DNA from: Acidiferrobacterales bacterium
Lineage (GTDB): Bacteria; Pseudomonadota; Gammaproteobacteria; Acidiferrobacterales; Sulfurifustaceae
DNA length: 6,226 nt
Assembly: GCA_919902095.1 (NCBI GenBank)
Contig: CAKKQL010000121.1
Location: 1 to 6,226, forward strand
Direction of reading: 5' to 3'
The translations under genes were made by a program, and so were the position numbers. Below the pieces are notes generated by a model, which had not been told where the DNA came from, ran no database searches, and saw only the letters and a program-made list of their open reading frames with translations. Shown piece by piece: positions 4,933 through 6,226 of this stretch. Numbering within the stretch: the stretch's first letter is position 1; each line of letters starts with the position of its first letter.

Positions 4933-5391
4933 TCAAGCACTTTTGAAATACGCCCGCCGCAGGTAGGCGAAGTAAGCAAACCCCCACCACCCGAGCACAA
5001 AGGCGATCACAACCAACGTCAGCGACAGCATCACCATGTCGCGGCCAACGGATTGCAGTAATTGCTCCTGTCCACGAAATATCGTGTTGATGAATTCCTG
5101 CGTCACGTTGCCGCTCATCAGGAATTGCAGCTTGTCGAGGGTATAGAGCACACCGCCGATGAAAATCGCGTGGTAGCCCCAGCGCTTAGCGGTCCACAGG
5201 CCCATGGCGAGGATGAGAAACAGGAGGGCGTAGATGAGGTGATAGACAGCAGCGGCCGCGCCGCCGCGGAACTCGCCGAACAGCGGCACCGGCAGAGTCA
5301 TGCCGGCCACTTCGAGCAGCGCCGACAACGCAAAGAACGCCGCGGCGGTGCGGAAGGTAAAGTGTCCTTTGCGGCGAGACGACTTTTCCAC
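4933..5391 (-). CDS. Small four-helix inner membrane protein, function unknown
   Basis: A 152-residue integral membrane protein not recognised as a named family. A basic N-terminus (MEKSSRRKGHF) precedes hydrophobic helices at about 13-35, 46-66, 72-92 and 118-143. A conserved-looking stretch around residues 49-92 contains YHLIYALLFLI and a KRWGYHAIF turn. A polar loop (93-116) is probably periplasmic. The C-terminal end is basic (LRRAYFK), consistent with both termini in the cytoplasm. The GTG start is well supported by GGGAGGAGG (5400-5408) eight bases upstream and by a plausible promoter. Base composition is like the chromosome rather than the cassettes, and no attC site is seen on its upstream side. 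It is therefore more likely a resident gene bordering the cassette cluster than a cassette itself. Confidence 0.84.
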   Translation of the reverse strand: MEKSSRRKGHFTFRTAAAFFALSALLEVAGMTLPVPLFGEFRGGAAAAVYHLIYALLFLILAMGLWTAKRWGYHAIFIGGVLYTLDKLQFLMSGNVTQEFINTIFRGQEQLLQSVGRDMVMLSLTLVVIAFVLGWWGFAYFAYLRRAYFKSA

Positions 5392-5399
5392 GGTGGTTG

Positions 5400-5408
5400 C
5401 CTCCTCCC
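5400..5408 (-). promoter_or_regulatory. Strong ribosome binding site selecting the GTG start
   Basis: GGGAGGAGG on the minus strand, eight bases before the GTG at 5391, is close to a perfect Shine-Dalgarno match and fixes the start of the small membrane protein. Confidence 0.7.
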
Positions 5409-5419
5409 TAGCAAGGCTC

Positions 5420-5447
5420 AGTATGCCACGCCGCGGCCGCCGTTCAA
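5420..5447 (-). promoter_or_regulatory. Candidate sigma-70 promoter for the small membrane protein
   Basis: On the minus strand, TTGAAC (5447-5442) and CATACT (5425-5420) are separated by 16 bp and match the -35 and -10 consensus at four of six positions each. It lies in the gap after the HicB-like stop and directly upstream of the ribosome binding site. Pattern match only. Confidence 0.38.
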
Positions 5448-5459
5448 CCTCGGCGAGTT

Positions 5460-5612
5460 TTAAGTCGCGACCATGGAGAGATAGGCGTCGCGCAGATTTT
5501 CCTCAAGCTCCTCAAGTGTTTCGCCTTGAGTCATGATTTCAGGATGTTCGAGTAGTCTGCCGAGCCAGAAATCCTTGCTCTTCCAATAAACCATCGGATA
5601 CCGGTGTTCCAT
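5460..5612 (-). CDS. Small HicB-like (UPF0150) antitoxin-type protein, orphan
   Basis: A 50-residue protein. The sequence YPMVYWKSKDFWLGRLLEHPEI (5-26) followed by TQGETLEELEENLRDAY (28-44) fits the HicB/UPF0150 pattern, in which 'Y..v....dg.....PE.pgv.tqG.TleEa..nl.ea' forms a partial RNase H-like fold. In type II toxin-antitoxin systems HicB neutralises the mRNA-cleaving toxin HicA. No HicA-like ORF is seen on either side, and the protein has no C-terminal DNA-binding domain, so it is either an orphan or a stand-alone small member of the family. The ATG at 5612 is preceded by GGAGG at five bases. The gene begins 30 bp after the endonuclease III-like stop, suggesting co-transcription. An upstream in-frame TTG is possible but less favoured. 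Confidence 0.75.
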   Translation of the reverse strand: MEHRYPMVYWKSKDFWLGRLLEHPEIMTQGETLEELEENLRDAYLSMVAT

Positions 5613-5642
5613 CAGGGCCTCCAACGATTCAGACAGCGCCGG

Positions 5643-6226
5643 TTAGTTTGCCCCACGCCTTCTGAAGGCGGTACAGCCATAAGCAAGGCAGCATGAGCCA
5701 CACAAAGGCTTTTTACGGCAAATATCCTTCCCGTGCTTTACGATCAGGGCGTGGTATTCGTTGAACAACGGCACGCCGGGTTTCAGCGAATTCTCGAACA
5801 GGTGCCGCAAGGTCTCGTAACCCTCATCCCCTTTTATCAACCCCAGCCGAGCGAAGATCCGCCGCGTGTAGGCGTCAATCACGAATACCGGCCGGTGGAA
5901 GGCATAGAGCACGATGTCGTCGGCGGTTTCGGGGCCGATGCCGTAGACCGCAATCAGCGCCGCACGCAAATCGTGCGTGTTCAGGCGCGCGAGTTTCCGC
6001 ACCCCGCCCTGTTCCATCAACCAGCGACACATGGCCTTGAGGCGCTTGGCCTTGATGTTGAAATAGCCGGAGGGCTTGAGCCAGGCGGCGAGTTTTTTGT
6101 GCGGCGTTTTGACAATCGCCTCGGGCGTGAGCGCGCGGGCGCGCTTGAGATTGGCGATGGCCTTTTCGACATTGGTCCAGGCGGTGTTCTGCGTCAGCAC
6201 CGCGCCGACCATGATTTCGAACGCGG
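5643..6226 (-). CDS. Endonuclease III-family (HhH-GPD) DNA glycosylase, N-terminus outside window
   Basis: Reads through the right edge; the frame stays open past the internal ATG at 6212 with AFEI before MVGAVLTQNTAW, so the true start lies outside. Numbering from that Met: LTQNTAWTNVEKA (6-18) is the helix typical of endonuclease III-related proteins. The helix-hairpin-helix loop is YGIGPETAD (90-98), and the conserved catalytic Asp is Asp113 in VIDAYTRRIF. Four cysteines (165, 171, 174, 180; C-x5-C-x2-C-x5-C) form a [4Fe-4S] cluster motif with one residue fewer in the first gap than E. coli Nth. The position of the Nth lyase Lys (GVGRK) is Glu95 here, so a monofunctional base-excision glycosylase without AP-lyase activity is likely. 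Substrate cannot be read from sequence; alkylated or oxidised bases are possibilities. It precedes the HicB-like gene by 30 bp. Confidence 0.88.
   Translation of the reverse strand, partial: AFEIMVGAVLTQNTAWTNVEKAIANLKRARALTPEAIVKTPHKKLAAWLKPSGYFNIKAKRLKAMCRWLMEQGGVRKLARLNTHDLRAALIAVYGIGPETADDIVLYAFHRPVFVIDAYTRRIFARLGLIKGDEGYETLRHLFENSLKPGVPLFNEYHALIVKHGKDICRKKPLCGSCCLAYGCTAFRRRGAN

Noticed and set aside
4442..4990. Minus-strand open frame of 182 codons spanning attC-1
   Set aside because: It is a shifted frame through the attC hairpin and the cassette membrane gene; the cassette gene explains the region better.
5442..5448. GTTGAAC on the minus strand as a further R' box, which would make the small membrane protein a third cassette
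   Set aside because: It fits GTTRRRY, but no paired L arms or R'' box precede it within the short gap after the HicB-like gene. It is better read as part of a -35 element.

Overview
The window is GC-rich bacterial chromosomal DNA. The gene complement (UppP, a DedA-family protein, a REC-GGDEF response regulator, a YheT-type hydrolase, an endonuclease III-like glycosylase) and the close match of the hydrolase to enterobacterial YheT motifs suggest a gamma- or betaproteobacterium, perhaps an environmental lineage. The genus cannot be fixed from the sequence.

Left part (1-3583, plus strand): the 3' end of uppP, then a dedA-family gene 5 bp later. These plausibly form a lipid-carrier recycling pair. 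A candidate terminator and a weak candidate promoter follow. Next is a response regulator with a receiver domain and a degenerate GGDEF domain (SGGEF) that keeps its c-di-GMP inhibitory site. It overlaps an unrecognised conserved-looking gene by 4 bp. Then comes a yheT-type alpha/beta hydrolase whose GTG start lies between two inverted arrays of diverged 7-bp repeats.

Middle part (3578-4902, minus strand): this is the most striking region. Two cassette-like units are bounded by three structurally diagnosable attC recombination sites: paired arms, one extra unpaired base in each L'' arm, and GTTAGGC / GTTAGCC / GTTAGCG at R'. Both cassette genes end inside the R'' box of their own attC site. 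One gene encodes a small protein with an RNxxxH (HEPN-like) motif; the other encodes an AT-richer four-helix membrane protein. No integrase is visible, so this looks like a CALIN (a cluster of attC sites lacking integrase). The last R' box coincides with the yheT stop codon. The first attC site has no clean R'' box and abuts a short palindromic element.

Right part (4904-6226, minus strand): a small four-helix membrane protein with its own plausible promoter and strong ribosome binding site, a 50-residue HicB-like protein without a visible HicA partner, and a truncated endonuclease III-family gene carrying Fe-S cluster cysteines but Glu in place of the lyase Lys.

All family assignments are made from motifs and remembered family patterns; no database search was run.
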